From Gluconacetobacter diazotrophicus PA1 5 (lineage in GTDB: Bacteria > Pseudomonadota > Alphaproteobacteria > Acetobacterales > Acetobacteraceae): a stretch of 64,000 nt of DNA. Made by a program: the position numbers and the translations under genes. The stretch is taken from the NCBI RefSeq assembly GCF_000021325.1, contig NC_011365.1:1584501-1648500 (forward strand), written 5' to 3'. Under the pieces are notes generated by a model. The model did no database searches. It was given only the letters and a program-made list of their open reading frames with translations, and was not told where the DNA came from. Shown one piece after another: positions 53,564-62,466 of the stretch. Numbering within the stretch: position 1 is the stretch's first letter; each line of letters opens with the position of its first letter.

Positions 53564-55690
53564 TCATCTGTCCGATCGCGGGGTGAAGGCCAGCAGGACG
53601 ACGCTATGGGCGGGAACCGTCCAGTGCATCGCGGCTTCCGCCCCCCCGCCGGGCTGTCCCGGGCCGGTCGTGGCCGAGGGATTGGCACTGTCCAGCAGCA
53701 GGGCCCAGCTGCCCGCGACCGGCGGCAGGGTGCAGTCCGCGTCCTCGCCCCCCGGGTTCATCAGCAGATAGGTGGTGTCGGTGCCGTTCCAGGTATCGGC
53801 GCAGGACCGCAGCACGCCCAGGACGCGGCCATGGTCGTCGTTCCAGGCGTCCTGCGTCATCGGCACGCCGTCGGGGCCGTACCAGGCGAGGTCGGTCAGG
53901 CCGGGCTGGCTTTCGCGACGGCCATACAGGTAGGTGCGCCAGCGCACCGAGGGATAGGCCCGGCGCAGGGCGGCCAGCCGCGCCACGTACGCGACCAGCG
54001 AGCGTCCGGCCTGGCTGTCGGCCAGGGACCAGTCCAGCCAGGCGGTCGCGTTGTCCTGGCAGTAGGCATTGTTGTTGCCGTCCTGCGTCTGGCCGAATTC
54101 GTCGCCGGCCAGCAGCATCGGCGTGCCCTGCGACAGGAACAGCGTGGCCAGCATGGCGCGCCGCACCCGGTCGCGCACGGCGAGGATGCCGGCATCGTCG
54201 GTCGGGCCCTCGACCCCCCAGCCGGAGCTGTAATTATCGGAATGGCCGTCCTGTCCGCCTTCGCCGTTCGCCTCGTTATGGCGTTCGGCATAGCTGACGA
54301 CGTCCGTCAGGGTGAAGCCGTCATGCGACGTCACGAAATTCAGCGAGGCCCAGGGCCGCCGCCCGCGCCGGTCGAAGATATCGCCCGAGCCGCTGAGTCG
54401 CGCCGCCATGTCGCCGCGCTGCAGCGAATCACCGCGCCAGAACCGCCGCACCGTGTCGCGGAACCGGTCGTTCCATTCGGCGAAACCCGGCGGATGGTTG
54501 CCCAGCTGATAGCCGCCCGGCCCCGGGTCCCAGGGTTCGGCGATCAGTTTCAGCTTCGACAGGACCGGGTCCTGGCGCAGCACGTCGAAGAAGCCGCAGG
54601 CCTGGTCGAAGCCATAGCTTTCGCGCCCCAGGGTGGAACACAGGTCGAAGCGGAAGCCGTCGACATGGAAATCGACCGCCCAGTGCCGCAGCGAATCCAT
54701 GACCATCTGCAAGACCCTGGGATGGGACAGGTTCAGCGTGTTGCCGCAGCCGGTATCGTTGATCAGGTGCCGCTCGTCCTCGGGCACCAGACGGTAATAG
54801 ACGGCGTTGTCCAGGCCGCGATAGCACAGGGTGGGACCCAGTTCGTTGCCTTCGCACGTATGATTGTAGACGACGTCCAGCACCACTTCGATCCCCGCCG
54901 CGTGCAGGCGGCGGATGGCGGTGCGGACCTCGTGCGGCGAGCCTTCGGCCAGGTAGCCGGCATGGGGCGCGAAGAAGGCCAGCGTATTGTAGCCCCAGTA
55001 GTTCGTCAGGCCCCTCTCCAGCAGGAACCGGTCCTTGACGAAGGCGTGGACGGGCATCAGTTCCAGCGTGGTGATGCCCAGGCGCAGCAGATGGTCGATC
55101 AGTTGCGGGTCGGCCAGGGCGCGGAAGGTACCGCGTTCGACCGGGGTCAGTTCGCTGCGGCGCATCGACAGCCCGCGCAGGTGGGCTTCCATGATCACGG
55201 TGCGGTCCCACGGCACGCGCGGCAGCCGGTCGTCGCCCCAGTTGAAGGCGTCGTTGGTCACGACGCTTTTCGGCATGGCGGGGGCACTGTCGCGCCGGTC
55301 GATCGACAGGTCGCCGCGCGGCGAGCTGATGCGGTAGCCGAACAGCGAATCCGACCAGCTCAGTTGCCCGTGCAGCGCGCGGGCATAGGGATCGACCAGC
55401 AGCTTGTGCGGATTGAAGCGATGACCGCGCAGCGGTTCGTACGGACCATAGGCGCGATAGCCGTACAACAGTCCGGGCCGCGCGTCGGGCAGGTAGCCGT
55501 GCCAGACTTCATCGGTGCGTTCGGGCAGTTCGAACCGCGCGATTTCCCGCCGGCCCGAGGGATCGAAGATGCACAGGTCGATCCGCAGCGCGTTGGCGGA
55601 GAAGACCGCGAAATTGACGCCCAGCCCGTCCCAGCTCGCACCCAGCGGCGTGTCCGCCCCCGGCATCAGCCGGGTGGGGAAGCGCATCAT
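53564..55690 (-). CDS. glgX: Glycogen debranching enzyme GlgX (isoamylase type)
   Basis: GlgX hydrolyses alpha-1,6 branches of limit dextrins. The 708-residue protein starts at an ATG at 55690 that overlaps the glgB stop (ATGA). It has an N-terminal CBM48 domain ([19 protein letters not shown]), [27 protein letters not shown], and [19 protein letters not shown]. The catalytic residues are in [12 protein letters not shown] (Asp), LIAEPWDPG (Glu) and [10 protein letters not shown] (Asp). The isoamylase-type signature [19 protein letters not shown] is also present. It supplies linear chains to TreY/TreZ and MalQ. Confidence 0.95.
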   Translation of the reverse strand: MMRFPTRLMPGADTPLGASWDGLGVNFAVFSANALRIDLCIFDPSGRREIARFELPERTDEVWHGYLPDARPGLLYGYRAYGPYEPLRGHRFNPHKLLVDPYARALHGQLSWSDSLFGYRISSPRGDLSIDRRDSAPAMPKSVVTNDAFNWGDDRLPRVPWDRTVIMEAHLRGLSMRRSELTPVERGTFRALADPQLIDHLLRLGITTLELMPVHAFVKDRFLLERGLTNYWGYNTLAFFAPHAGYLAEGSPHEVRTAIRRLHAAGIEVVLDVVYNHTCEGNELGPTLCYRGLDNAVYYRLVPEDERHLINDTGCGNTLNLSHPRVLQMVMDSLRHWAVDFHVDGFRFDLCSTLGRESYGFDQACGFFDVLRQDPVLSKLKLIAEPWDPGPGGYQLGNHPPGFAEWNDRFRDTVRRFWRGDSLQRGDMAARLSGSGDIFDRRGRRPWASLNFVTSHDGFTLTDVVSYAERHNEANGEGGQDGHSDNYSSGWGVEGPTDDAGILAVRDRVRRAMLATLFLSQGTPMLLAGDEFGQTQDGNNNAYCQDNATAWLDWSLADSQAGRSLVAYVARLAALRRAYPSVRWRTYLYGRRESQPGLTDLAWYGPDGVPMTQDAWNDDHGRVLGVLRSCADTWNGTDTTYLLMNPGGEDADCTLPPVAGSWALLLDSANPSATTGPGQPGGGAEAAMHWTVPAHSVVLLAFTPRSDR

Positions 55691-57915
55691 GCCCAGCCCC
55701 CGCCAAAGGATTCGGGCGAGAGGTACAGCACCGCCAGGGGCGGCAGGACCAGCACGCAGGACTGGTCGTAGCCATGCGACGGCTCGGGCAGGGCCTGCGC
55801 GCCGCCGCCGTTGCCCATGCCCGAACCCGCGTACTCTCCGGCATCGGTATTCAGCAGTTCGCGCCAGTATCCGCCGCACGGCACGCCGACGCGATATAGC
55901 GGGCGGGGTATCGGCGTCATGTTGCACACCACCAGCACCGGGGCGACGCCCGGTGCCATGCGCAGCCAGGCGAAGACGGCGTTGTCGCTGTCGTCGCCGA
56001 TCACCCAGGCGAAGCCGTCGGGCGTGCAGTCGGCACGATGCAGGGCGGGATAGGCGGCATACAGCCGGTTGACGTCGCGGACCAGGGTCTGCACCCCCTG
56101 GACCAGCGGCTGCGCCAGACCGTACCAGGCCAGTTCGCCATCGGCATGCCATTCGTGCGGCTGGGCCAGTTCGCCGCCCATGAACAGCAGCTTCTTGCCC
56201 GGATGGGCCCACATGAAGGCGAAATAGGCGCGCAGACCGGCATGCTTGCGCCATTCGTCACCGGGCATGCGCGCGATCAGCGAGCCCTTGCCGTGCACGA
56301 CCTCGTCATGCGACAGGGGCAGCACGAATCGTTCCGAAAAAGCGTAGTGCAGGCCGAACATGATTTCGGAATGGTGATAGCGCCGCCAGATCGGGTCGCG
56401 CGACATGTAGGCCAGCGTGTCGTGCATCCAGCCCATGTTCCATTTGTAGGAAAAGCCCAGCCCGCCATCGACGACCGGCTGGCTGACGCCGGGCCAGGCC
56501 GTCGATTCCTCCGCCATCATGACCGCCGAGGGGCAGAGTTCCGCGATCGTGGTGTTCAGGCCGCGAAGGAACGCGATCGCTTCCAGGTTTTCGCGCCCGC
56601 CATGGATGTTCGAGATCCATTCCCCCTCGCGCCGGCTGTAGTCGCGATAGAGCATCGAGGCCACGGCATCGACCCGCAGCCCGTCGATATGATAGCGCCG
56701 CAGCCACATCAGGGCGCTGCCGATCAGGAAACCGCGGATTTCGTGCCGGCCGAAATTGTAGATCAGCGTGTTCCAGTCGGGATGGAATCCTTCACGCCGA
56801 TCCTGGTGCTCGTACAGGAAAGACCCATCGAACAGGGCCAGGCCATGCGCGTCGGAGGGAAAATGCGCCGGCACCCAGTCCAGGATCACCCCCAGCCCCG
56901 CATTGTGGCAGGCATTCACGAACGAGGCGAACTGCCGGGGCGAGCCGAAGCGCGCCGAGGGCGCGTACAGCCCCAGCGTCTGGTACCCCCAGGACCCGTC
57001 GAAGGGATGTTCCATGATGGGCATCAGCTCGATATGGCTGAACCCCATTTCCACCACGTAGGGGATCAGTTCCCGCTCCAGCCGGTCCCAGTGCATGATG
57101 CCCTGCGGGTCGCCCTCCGGACGGCGCCATGACGCGGCATGGACTTCGTAGATCGACAGCGGGGCGGTGATGCCCTGGCGGTCCTGGCGGTTTTCCATCC
57201 AGGCGGCGTCGGTCCATTCGAACGGCGTGGGATCGGCCACGACCGAGGCCGTGGCGGGCGGCTGTTCCGCCGCCAGCGCCATCGGGTCGGCCTTGGGCGG
57301 CAGCAGGCGGCGTTCGGCATCCAGGATTTCATACTTGTAGCGCTCGCCGGGGCCGATGCCGGGAATGAACAGTTCCCAGATCCCGGCGGCATGGCGCAGG
57401 CGCATCGGATGGCGGCGGCCGTCCCATACATTGAAGTCGCCGATCACCGAGACGCGGAAGGCATTGGGCGCCCAGACCGCGAAACGCACCCCGGCCACGC
57501 CGTCCACGGTCATGGCCTGCGCGCCCATCACGCGATCCAGGTCGCGATGCAGGCCCTGGGTGAACAGATGCAGGTCCAGGTCGCCCAGCAGCAGCCCGAA
57601 GGAATACGGATCGTCGATCTCCTCCCACCCGTCGGCCCAGCCGATCTTCAGCCGGTAGCGCGCCCCGGCGGGGACGGTGCCGACATACAGGCCCCGGTCG
57701 TCGACCAGGCGCATGGGGCGTTCGGCCGGGCCCGAGCGCGGGCGCTGCACCACCAGCCGCACCCCCCGCGCGTCGGGGCAGAAGGCGCGGACGATGTCCA
57801 CGCGGCCATGCGGGTGCCGCCCCAGGATGGAGAACGGATCGGGACAGGTTCCGGCAAGCAGGTCTTCGGTCCCCGATGGAAGGGTGTAGGTACAGTCGTT
57901 CCGGGCAGCATTCAT
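55687..57915 (-). CDS. glgB: 1,4-alpha-glucan branching enzyme
   Basis: GlgB introduces alpha-1,6 branches into glycogen. The protein is 742 residues from the ATG at 57915 ([15 protein letters not shown]). An N-terminal domain ([12 protein letters not shown]) and a CBM48 ([23 protein letters not shown]) precede the GH13 barrel: [48 protein letters not shown] (Asp), [12 protein letters not shown] (Glu) and [15 protein letters not shown] (Asp). It is 110 bp downstream of glgA and coupled to glgX. Confidence 0.96.
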   Translation of the reverse strand: MNAARNDCTYTLPSGTEDLLAGTCPDPFSILGRHPHGRVDIVRAFCPDARGVRLVVQRPRSGPAERPMRLVDDRGLYVGTVPAGARYRLKIGWADGWEEIDDPYSFGLLLGDLDLHLFTQGLHRDLDRVMGAQAMTVDGVAGVRFAVWAPNAFRVSVIGDFNVWDGRRHPMRLRHAAGIWELFIPGIGPGERYKYEILDAERRLLPPKADPMALAAEQPPATASVVADPTPFEWTDAAWMENRQDRQGITAPLSIYEVHAASWRRPEGDPQGIMHWDRLERELIPYVVEMGFSHIELMPIMEHPFDGSWGYQTLGLYAPSARFGSPRQFASFVNACHNAGLGVILDWVPAHFPSDAHGLALFDGSFLYEHQDRREGFHPDWNTLIYNFGRHEIRGFLIGSALMWLRRYHIDGLRVDAVASMLYRDYSRREGEWISNIHGGRENLEAIAFLRGLNTTIAELCPSAVMMAEESTAWPGVSQPVVDGGLGFSYKWNMGWMHDTLAYMSRDPIWRRYHHSEIMFGLHYAFSERFVLPLSHDEVVHGKGSLIARMPGDEWRKHAGLRAYFAFMWAHPGKKLLFMGGELAQPHEWHADGELAWYGLAQPLVQGVQTLVRDVNRLYAAYPALHRADCTPDGFAWVIGDDSDNAVFAWLRMAPGVAPVLVVCNMTPIPRPLYRVGVPCGGYWRELLNTDAGEYAGSGMGNGGGAQALPEPSHGYDQSCVLVLPPLAVLYLSPESFGGGWA

Positions 57916-58025
57916 ATGACGGGATTCCGGCGGGCAGGCATGGGACGGCACAGGGAGACGGCAGGCGGGAACGACACGGCGTCAGTCAGGCGGGCGGGAC
58001 GGACAGGACCCGCCGCCCCGCGCCG

Positions 58026-59675
58026 TCAGTGCGGGCGGGCAAGCAGATCGTTGGCACGGACGCGCGCGCGGCGGGCGATGGGGGCGGGCAGCCGCCCTGC
58101 CCGTCCGGGCGCGCCCGTGGGACCCTGCATGCGGGGTCGGTGACCCAGCGTGCGCCGCCGCGGACTGACGAAATCCTGGTCCGGATCGGCCAGCGTGGCG
58201 TCATTGCGGCCCAGCACGCGGCGGAACAATTGCGCGTATTCATGCGCCTTGTGCCCCCAGGAGACATCGTACCGCGCACCGTTGCGCTGCAGGCTGGCCC
58301 AGTAGGGCGGATGGCGGAACAGCATGGCGCCGCGCCGGATCGCACCCACCAGGGTGTCGGCATCGGTCGGCCCGAACAGCAGGCCGGTCGCGACGTCGCT
58401 GGTCATGGCCGCCGTGTTGGCGTCGATGATGGTGTCGGCCAGGCCGCCGACCCGCGCCGCGATGGGGACGCAGCCATAGCGGACCGCGCAGAGCTGCGTC
58501 AGGCCGCACGGTTCGAAGCGCGACGGGATCAGCAGGCTGTCGGCCGAGGCCTGGATGCGGTGGCCCAGCGGCTCGCTATACCCGATATGGCACGCCATAC
58601 GGTCCGGGAAACGGCGCGACAGCCGGGCGAAAGCCTGTTCCATGGCCGCGTCGCCGCTGCCGACGACGACGATCTGCGTCCGGTCGTCAAGGACGCGCGG
58701 CACCACCTCGGCCAGGATATCCACCCCCTTCTGCCCCGTCATGCGGCTGACCAGGCCCAGCAGGAACACGTCCGGGTCCTGGCGCAGGCCGAATTCGGCC
58801 TGGAAGGCGCGCTTGTTGGGGTGGCGGCCGCGTATGTCGCCCACCTGGTAGGGAAACAGCACGGCGGGATCGGTCGCCGGGTTCCAGTCGGTCGTGTCGA
58901 TCCCGTTCAGGATTCCGATCAGCCGGTCCGACCGCGTCCGCAGCAGTCCCTCCAGCCCCATGCCCCATTCGGGGCTCTGGATTTCCCGGGCATAGGTCGG
59001 CGAGACGGTGGTGATCCAGGTCGCGAAATACAGGCCGGCCTTCAGGAAGCCGATATCGCCATGATATTCCACGCCCTCCATCGCAAACGCATGCGGCGGC
59101 AGGCCGAACTGTTCCAGGTCCCTGGCGGGAAAGCGTCCCTGGAAGGCGAGGTTGTGGATGGTATGCACCACCGGCGCGGCGGGCAGGCCGTCATAATGCA
59201 GATAGGCCGCCGTCAGCCCCGACTGCCAGTCATGGGCCAGCACCAGGTCCGGACAGAAGGCCGCGACCTGGCCCTGCGCGATCGTGGCCGCCACGCGCGA
59301 CAAGGTTGCAAACCGCACGCCGTTGTCGGGCCAGTCCACCCCCTCGGGGGCAAGGTATGGATTGCCCTTGCGCCGGAACAGGGTCGGACAGTCGATGACC
59401 AGCAGATGATGCCCGGCGGCATGGCCCTCCAGCACCGACACCGTGACCCCCGGCAGGGGCGTGAGTTCCGCCACCCGGACCGGGCCTTCCAGCGCGTCCA
59501 GCACCGCAGGGTAGCCGGGCAGCAGCGTCGTCACGGCGATGCCCTCGGCGCGCAGCGCGACAGGCAACGATCCGACCACATCACCAAGCCCCCCCGTCTT
59601 GACGAACGGAAACATTTCCGAAGCGACGGAAAGCACCCGGATCAAACCGGGAGGCGCCTGATGGTGACGATCCAT
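58026..59675 (-). CDS. glgA: Glycogen synthase (GT5)
   Basis: GlgA extends alpha-1,4-glucan from ADP-glucose. The 549-residue GT-B enzyme has the ADP-glucose-binding KTGGLGDVVGSLP near residue 27, LVLAHDWQSGLTAAYLHY, ILNGIDTTDWNPATDP, and the C-terminal-domain motifs SRMTGQKGVDIL and SRFEPCGLTQLCAVRYGCVPI. The C-terminus has an extra basic tail of about 60 residues (RRRTLGHRPRMQ...), longer than typical. It is the first gene of the operon; its promoter should lie in 59676-59965. glgC, which makes ADP-glucose, is not in the window. Confidence 0.95.
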   Translation of the reverse strand: MDRHHQAPPGLIRVLSVASEMFPFVKTGGLGDVVGSLPVALRAEGIAVTTLLPGYPAVLDALEGPVRVAELTPLPGVTVSVLEGHAAGHHLLVIDCPTLFRRKGNPYLAPEGVDWPDNGVRFATLSRVAATIAQGQVAAFCPDLVLAHDWQSGLTAAYLHYDGLPAAPVVHTIHNLAFQGRFPARDLEQFGLPPHAFAMEGVEYHGDIGFLKAGLYFATWITTVSPTYAREIQSPEWGMGLEGLLRTRSDRLIGILNGIDTTDWNPATDPAVLFPYQVGDIRGRHPNKRAFQAEFGLRQDPDVFLLGLVSRMTGQKGVDILAEVVPRVLDDRTQIVVVGSGDAAMEQAFARLSRRFPDRMACHIGYSEPLGHRIQASADSLLIPSRFEPCGLTQLCAVRYGCVPIAARVGGLADTIIDANTAAMTSDVATGLLFGPTDADTLVGAIRRGAMLFRHPPYWASLQRNGARYDVSWGHKAHEYAQLFRRVLGRNDATLADPDQDFVSPRRRTLGHRPRMQGPTGAPGRAGRLPAPIARRARVRANDLLARPH

Positions 59676-59965
59676 TCTTCCTGGCCTTCATGATCGGGGA
59701 GAGCAACGGGGCGCGAACCTTTGCCGGATTCAGCCACTGTAGGGCTCTAACGACGCGGACCGGCCGGCGGCACAGGACTCACATGAAAGTGATGGCAACG
59801 AAACAACCCCGTTCGTTCCATCAATATTTCGAATTCCCGCCTTTGGCGCCGTGTTGCGCGGCAGCGCCATTGGTTTCCACTTCGGAACAAGAATTCCGCA
59901 CCGCGCCCGCCCCGATGCGCCAGTGCGGCATGCGGGCTATCGCGCCAGGACGCAGATCGTGCGGC
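59676..59965. promoter_or_regulatory. Upstream region of the glgA-glgB-glgX-treZ-malQ-treY operon
   Basis: This 290 bp region has no supported gene. It lies between the glgA start and the stop of the DUF4112 gene, both on the minus strand, and should contain the operon promoter. A more AT-rich patch is at about 59785-59835. No operator could be read with confidence. Confidence 0.4.
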
Positions 59966-60367
59966 TTATTCCCGCCACGGTCCGGGACCGACGTTCAGAT
60001 AGCGTTCGACCAGCGCCACGTTGCGCATGTTGGCCTTGAACACCGTATCGAACGCATCCCCGGCCAGCGGCACGGTATCCACCAGGGTTTCCAGCGCCAC
60101 GTTCACAATCATGCGCATCAGCAGCACCCGCGGCACGCCCATCCGCCACGCCTGCCAGACGATGGACAGCGAAACCATCCCCAGCACCAGGCTGCCCGCA
60201 GCGGGGAACAGTCCGACCAGCGAGGCCGCGCCAAGGCGAAAGCGCGTGCCCGGCACGCGCACGGCGGCATCGAGCAGCCACGCCAGACGCCGGATGCGCC
60301 GCAGGCGACGCATGACCTCGTCGGTCACGGGCGGAAGGATATCTCCGAGGAAAGGTCCTGCATACAT
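59966..60367 (-). CDS. DUF4112 small membrane protein
   Basis: This 133-residue protein has two membrane segments (about residues 46-70 and 75-100). The DUF4112 pattern is LDAAVRVPGTRFRLGAASLVGLFPAAGSLVL followed by NVALETLVDTVPLAGDAFDTVFKANMRNVALVERYL. The function of this family is unknown. It lies between glgA and the GAF-Fis regulator on the same strand. Confidence 0.85.
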   Translation of the reverse strand: MYAGPFLGDILPPVTDEVMRRLRRIRRLAWLLDAAVRVPGTRFRLGAASLVGLFPAAGSLVLGMVSLSIVWQAWRMGVPRVLLMRMIVNVALETLVDTVPLAGDAFDTVFKANMRNVALVERYLNVGPGPWRE

Positions 60368-60413
60368 GGCAATGCATATGGTCCGGACGGTGCCCGGTTC
60401 AACGGGGCGGCCC

Positions 60414-61364
60414 CTATGTCAGGCCGAGGGATTTCAATTTGCGATACAGCGTGGCGCGGCTGATTCCCAGGCTGCGCGCCGCCGCGCTGGCATTGCCCAG
60501 CGACATTGCCAGGGCGGAGCGGAGGACATGCTCCTCGGCCTTCTGGAAGCTGATCTCGCTGCTGGATTCCAGCTTGGTCAGAAGGTTGGGATGTTTCTGG
60601 ATCATGTCGTCGGTCCAGCCCGCAAGACTGCGCGCGGCATGGGTCGCACCGGTGATCTGCCCGTCATCATTGATGGAGACCAGCGGCGCCGAACACCCTT
60701 CGTCAGGACCGAGGGTCAGCACCCGCTGGCCCACATAGCGTTCCCGGAACAGCCGTTCCTCGATCCGGCGTGCCGATTGCAGCAGCGTTTCCAGCACCAG
60801 GGACGCCACAGGGCGTGTCGAATCTCCGCTGAGGGCCGCGAGGTTGATCGCCCCCGCGACGCGCCCCTGTGAATCGAAAATCGGCGCGGCATAGCTGGCC
60901 AGGAGCGAGAAGCAGAAACGCCAGTGCTCGCCCTCGCCCAGGAAGATGGGGCAGCCGTCCCGGACGGACGTGCCGATGCCGTTGGTTCCCGCCACGCGCT
61001 CGTCCCACATCGCGCCCTCGCGCAACTGCAGCCGCCGGCAGGTGAGCAGGTGCGTTTCATCGACGCTGCGCGCCAGGATCGTGGCATCGGAATCGGCCAG
61101 GAGCACCATCAGGTTCAGCCCCTGCACCAGGGTGAACAGCCGGCGCATCTCGGGGACCGCCATCTTCAGCAGGGTCGCGGAACGGCCGCTGATATGGCGG
61201 AACTCCGCGCCGGAGAGGATTTCCGCCCGCCATCCCTGGGCCGGGTCAAGCTGATACGATCCCGCGCACCGTTGCCAGGATTTCGCGACCTCGCCGGTGC
61301 CGGCCCCCGCGGGGGGACGGCAGGACAGATGGGCACCGGAATCCTTGCCGCAAGCCGACCTCAT
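60414..61364 (-). CDS. GAF-domain regulator with Fis-type HTH, lacking the AAA+ sigma-54 domain
   Basis: The 316-residue protein begins like AcoR-type activators (SWQRCAGSYQLDPAQGW). It continues through a GAF-like sensor (about residues 70-200, MVLLADSDATILARSV, GTNGIGTSVRDGCPIFLGEGEHW) to a C-terminal Fis helix-turn-helix (AEEHVLRSALAMSLGNASAAARSLGISRATLYRKLKSLGLT). The central AAA+ ATPase (GESGTGKE, GAFTGA) of sigma-54 activators is absent, so it cannot act by the usual ATP-driven route. It may be a repressor or a DNA-binding sensor in its own right. Its targets are unknown; the SphA-PQQ dehydrogenase genes lie immediately upstream on the same strand. Confidence 0.85.
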   Translation of the reverse strand: MRSACGKDSGAHLSCRPPAGAGTGEVAKSWQRCAGSYQLDPAQGWRAEILSGAEFRHISGRSATLLKMAVPEMRRLFTLVQGLNLMVLLADSDATILARSVDETHLLTCRRLQLREGAMWDERVAGTNGIGTSVRDGCPIFLGEGEHWRFCFSLLASYAAPIFDSQGRVAGAINLAALSGDSTRPVASLVLETLLQSARRIEERLFRERYVGQRVLTLGPDEGCSAPLVSINDDGQITGATHAARSLAGWTDDMIQKHPNLLTKLESSSEISFQKAEEHVLRSALAMSLGNASAAARSLGISRATLYRKLKSLGLT

Positions 61365-61504
61365 GTCCCATCACCGTTCGCGCGTCGTTTCACCGGCGTT
61401 CCGCTTCCCCGCCCCCCTGCCGGCCCGGAGAGGCCTGTCACCCATACAGCATCAATCCTGCCGCCGTGCGCGGGGTCCGTCTTTTGTCATATTTTCTAAC
61501 GCGC

Positions 61505-62395
61505 TTACCAGAGATAAACGAACTTGACGTAATAGGCGTTGCTTTCCGGGGTATTGCGGCCCTCGACCGAGTGCTGGTAGCGCGTCGTGAAGGACAGGTG
61601 CTGCGAGATGTTGAACATCAGCCCCGGGCCCATGGCCACTTCGCGGCTGTTCGAATCATCGAGGTCCCTGCCGGCGGTGTGGTCGTAGGTCCCCGTCACG
61701 TTCTGCCAGTCGAACGCGAAGAACGGTTCGATCAGCTTCGTGGCTTTCCAACTGAAGCGCAGGTTGGTGTAGAAGACGACACCGGGGTCGTAGCTGTGCT
61801 GGCCCTTTACATGCCTGGTCGATCCGGTGACCGTCCCGGCGTCGCCGTCGAAGCTGAAATGCTTCCATTCATAATCGAATATGAAGCTTGAGATATTCGA
61901 CCAGTATTCGGGCGATGTCGCGGTCCTGGTGCCCAGGGGCGTCTGCATGAAGGTCTGGAAGCCGAACGTGCTGTGGGCGTTCGGCTTGAACCAGGCGGCG
62001 GGGCCGACGATGGTGGGGCCGAGCCCGCCGGAACTGGTGCCGTTCGCCAGCGTGTAGCTTTCGCCCTGGATCAGTTCGAACGCGAAGCCGACATGCGGGA
62101 TCGCCTCGAAACTGCGGAAATGGACGTATTTCGTCAGGCCGGACCAGGTATGGCTGCCCCCCTCGGCCCGGCGCTGGCCGAGGCTGTTATAGGTGCTTCC
62201 CGCGGCGTTGCCGTCACCGTACTGCACCAGCACGTTGAACGGCTGGAAATCGACGGGCAGGTCGTATTCGTGCGGTCCGATGATGCCAAGGGTGATGTCC
62301 GAGGCATGGGCCTTCGTCGTGCCGAGCAGCATGATGCCGGCCGTCGCGAGGCGACGCATGGTGCGCGGCCATCCCGACCTTTCTGTCAGATACAT
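61505..62395 (-). CDS. SphA/MetA-pathway-type outer-membrane protein
   Basis: This 296-residue protein has a signal peptide (RRLATAGIMLLGTTKAHA) and beta-strand alternation ending in VYLW. The pattern resembles the SphA/phenol-degradation MetA family (PF13557-like): HVGFAFELIQGESYT, GLGPTIVGPAAWFKP, FGFQTFMQTPLG, and QHLSFTTRYQHSVEGRNTPESNAYYVKFVYLW. Such proteins are often encoded next to PQQ dehydrogenases or catabolic enzymes. It sits 71 bp downstream of the PQQ dehydrogenase and probably helps substrates cross the outer membrane. An alternative ATG is at 62359. Confidence 0.7.
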   Translation of the reverse strand: MYLTERSGWPRTMRRLATAGIMLLGTTKAHASDITLGIIGPHEYDLPVDFQPFNVLVQYGDGNAAGSTYNSLGQRRAEGGSHTWSGLTKYVHFRSFEAIPHVGFAFELIQGESYTLANGTSSGGLGPTIVGPAAWFKPNAHSTFGFQTFMQTPLGTRTATSPEYWSNISSFIFDYEWKHFSFDGDAGTVTGSTRHVKGQHSYDPGVVFYTNLRFSWKATKLIEPFFAFDWQNVTGTYDHTAGRDLDDSNSREVAMGPGLMFNISQHLSFTTRYQHSVEGRNTPESNAYYVKFVYLW

Positions 62396-62466
62396 AGGGG
62401 GGCGCTTTCGTGAAGGAAATGGGCATCCGGCCTGGACCGGATGCCCGCGCAAGGATGGTCTTGCGT

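Noticed and set aside
51491-55771. 1426-codon plus-strand frame antisense to treZ and glgX
   Set aside because: It has no domain and the typical composition of antisense frames in high-GC DNA. The minus-strand genes show complete GH13 catalytic motifs.
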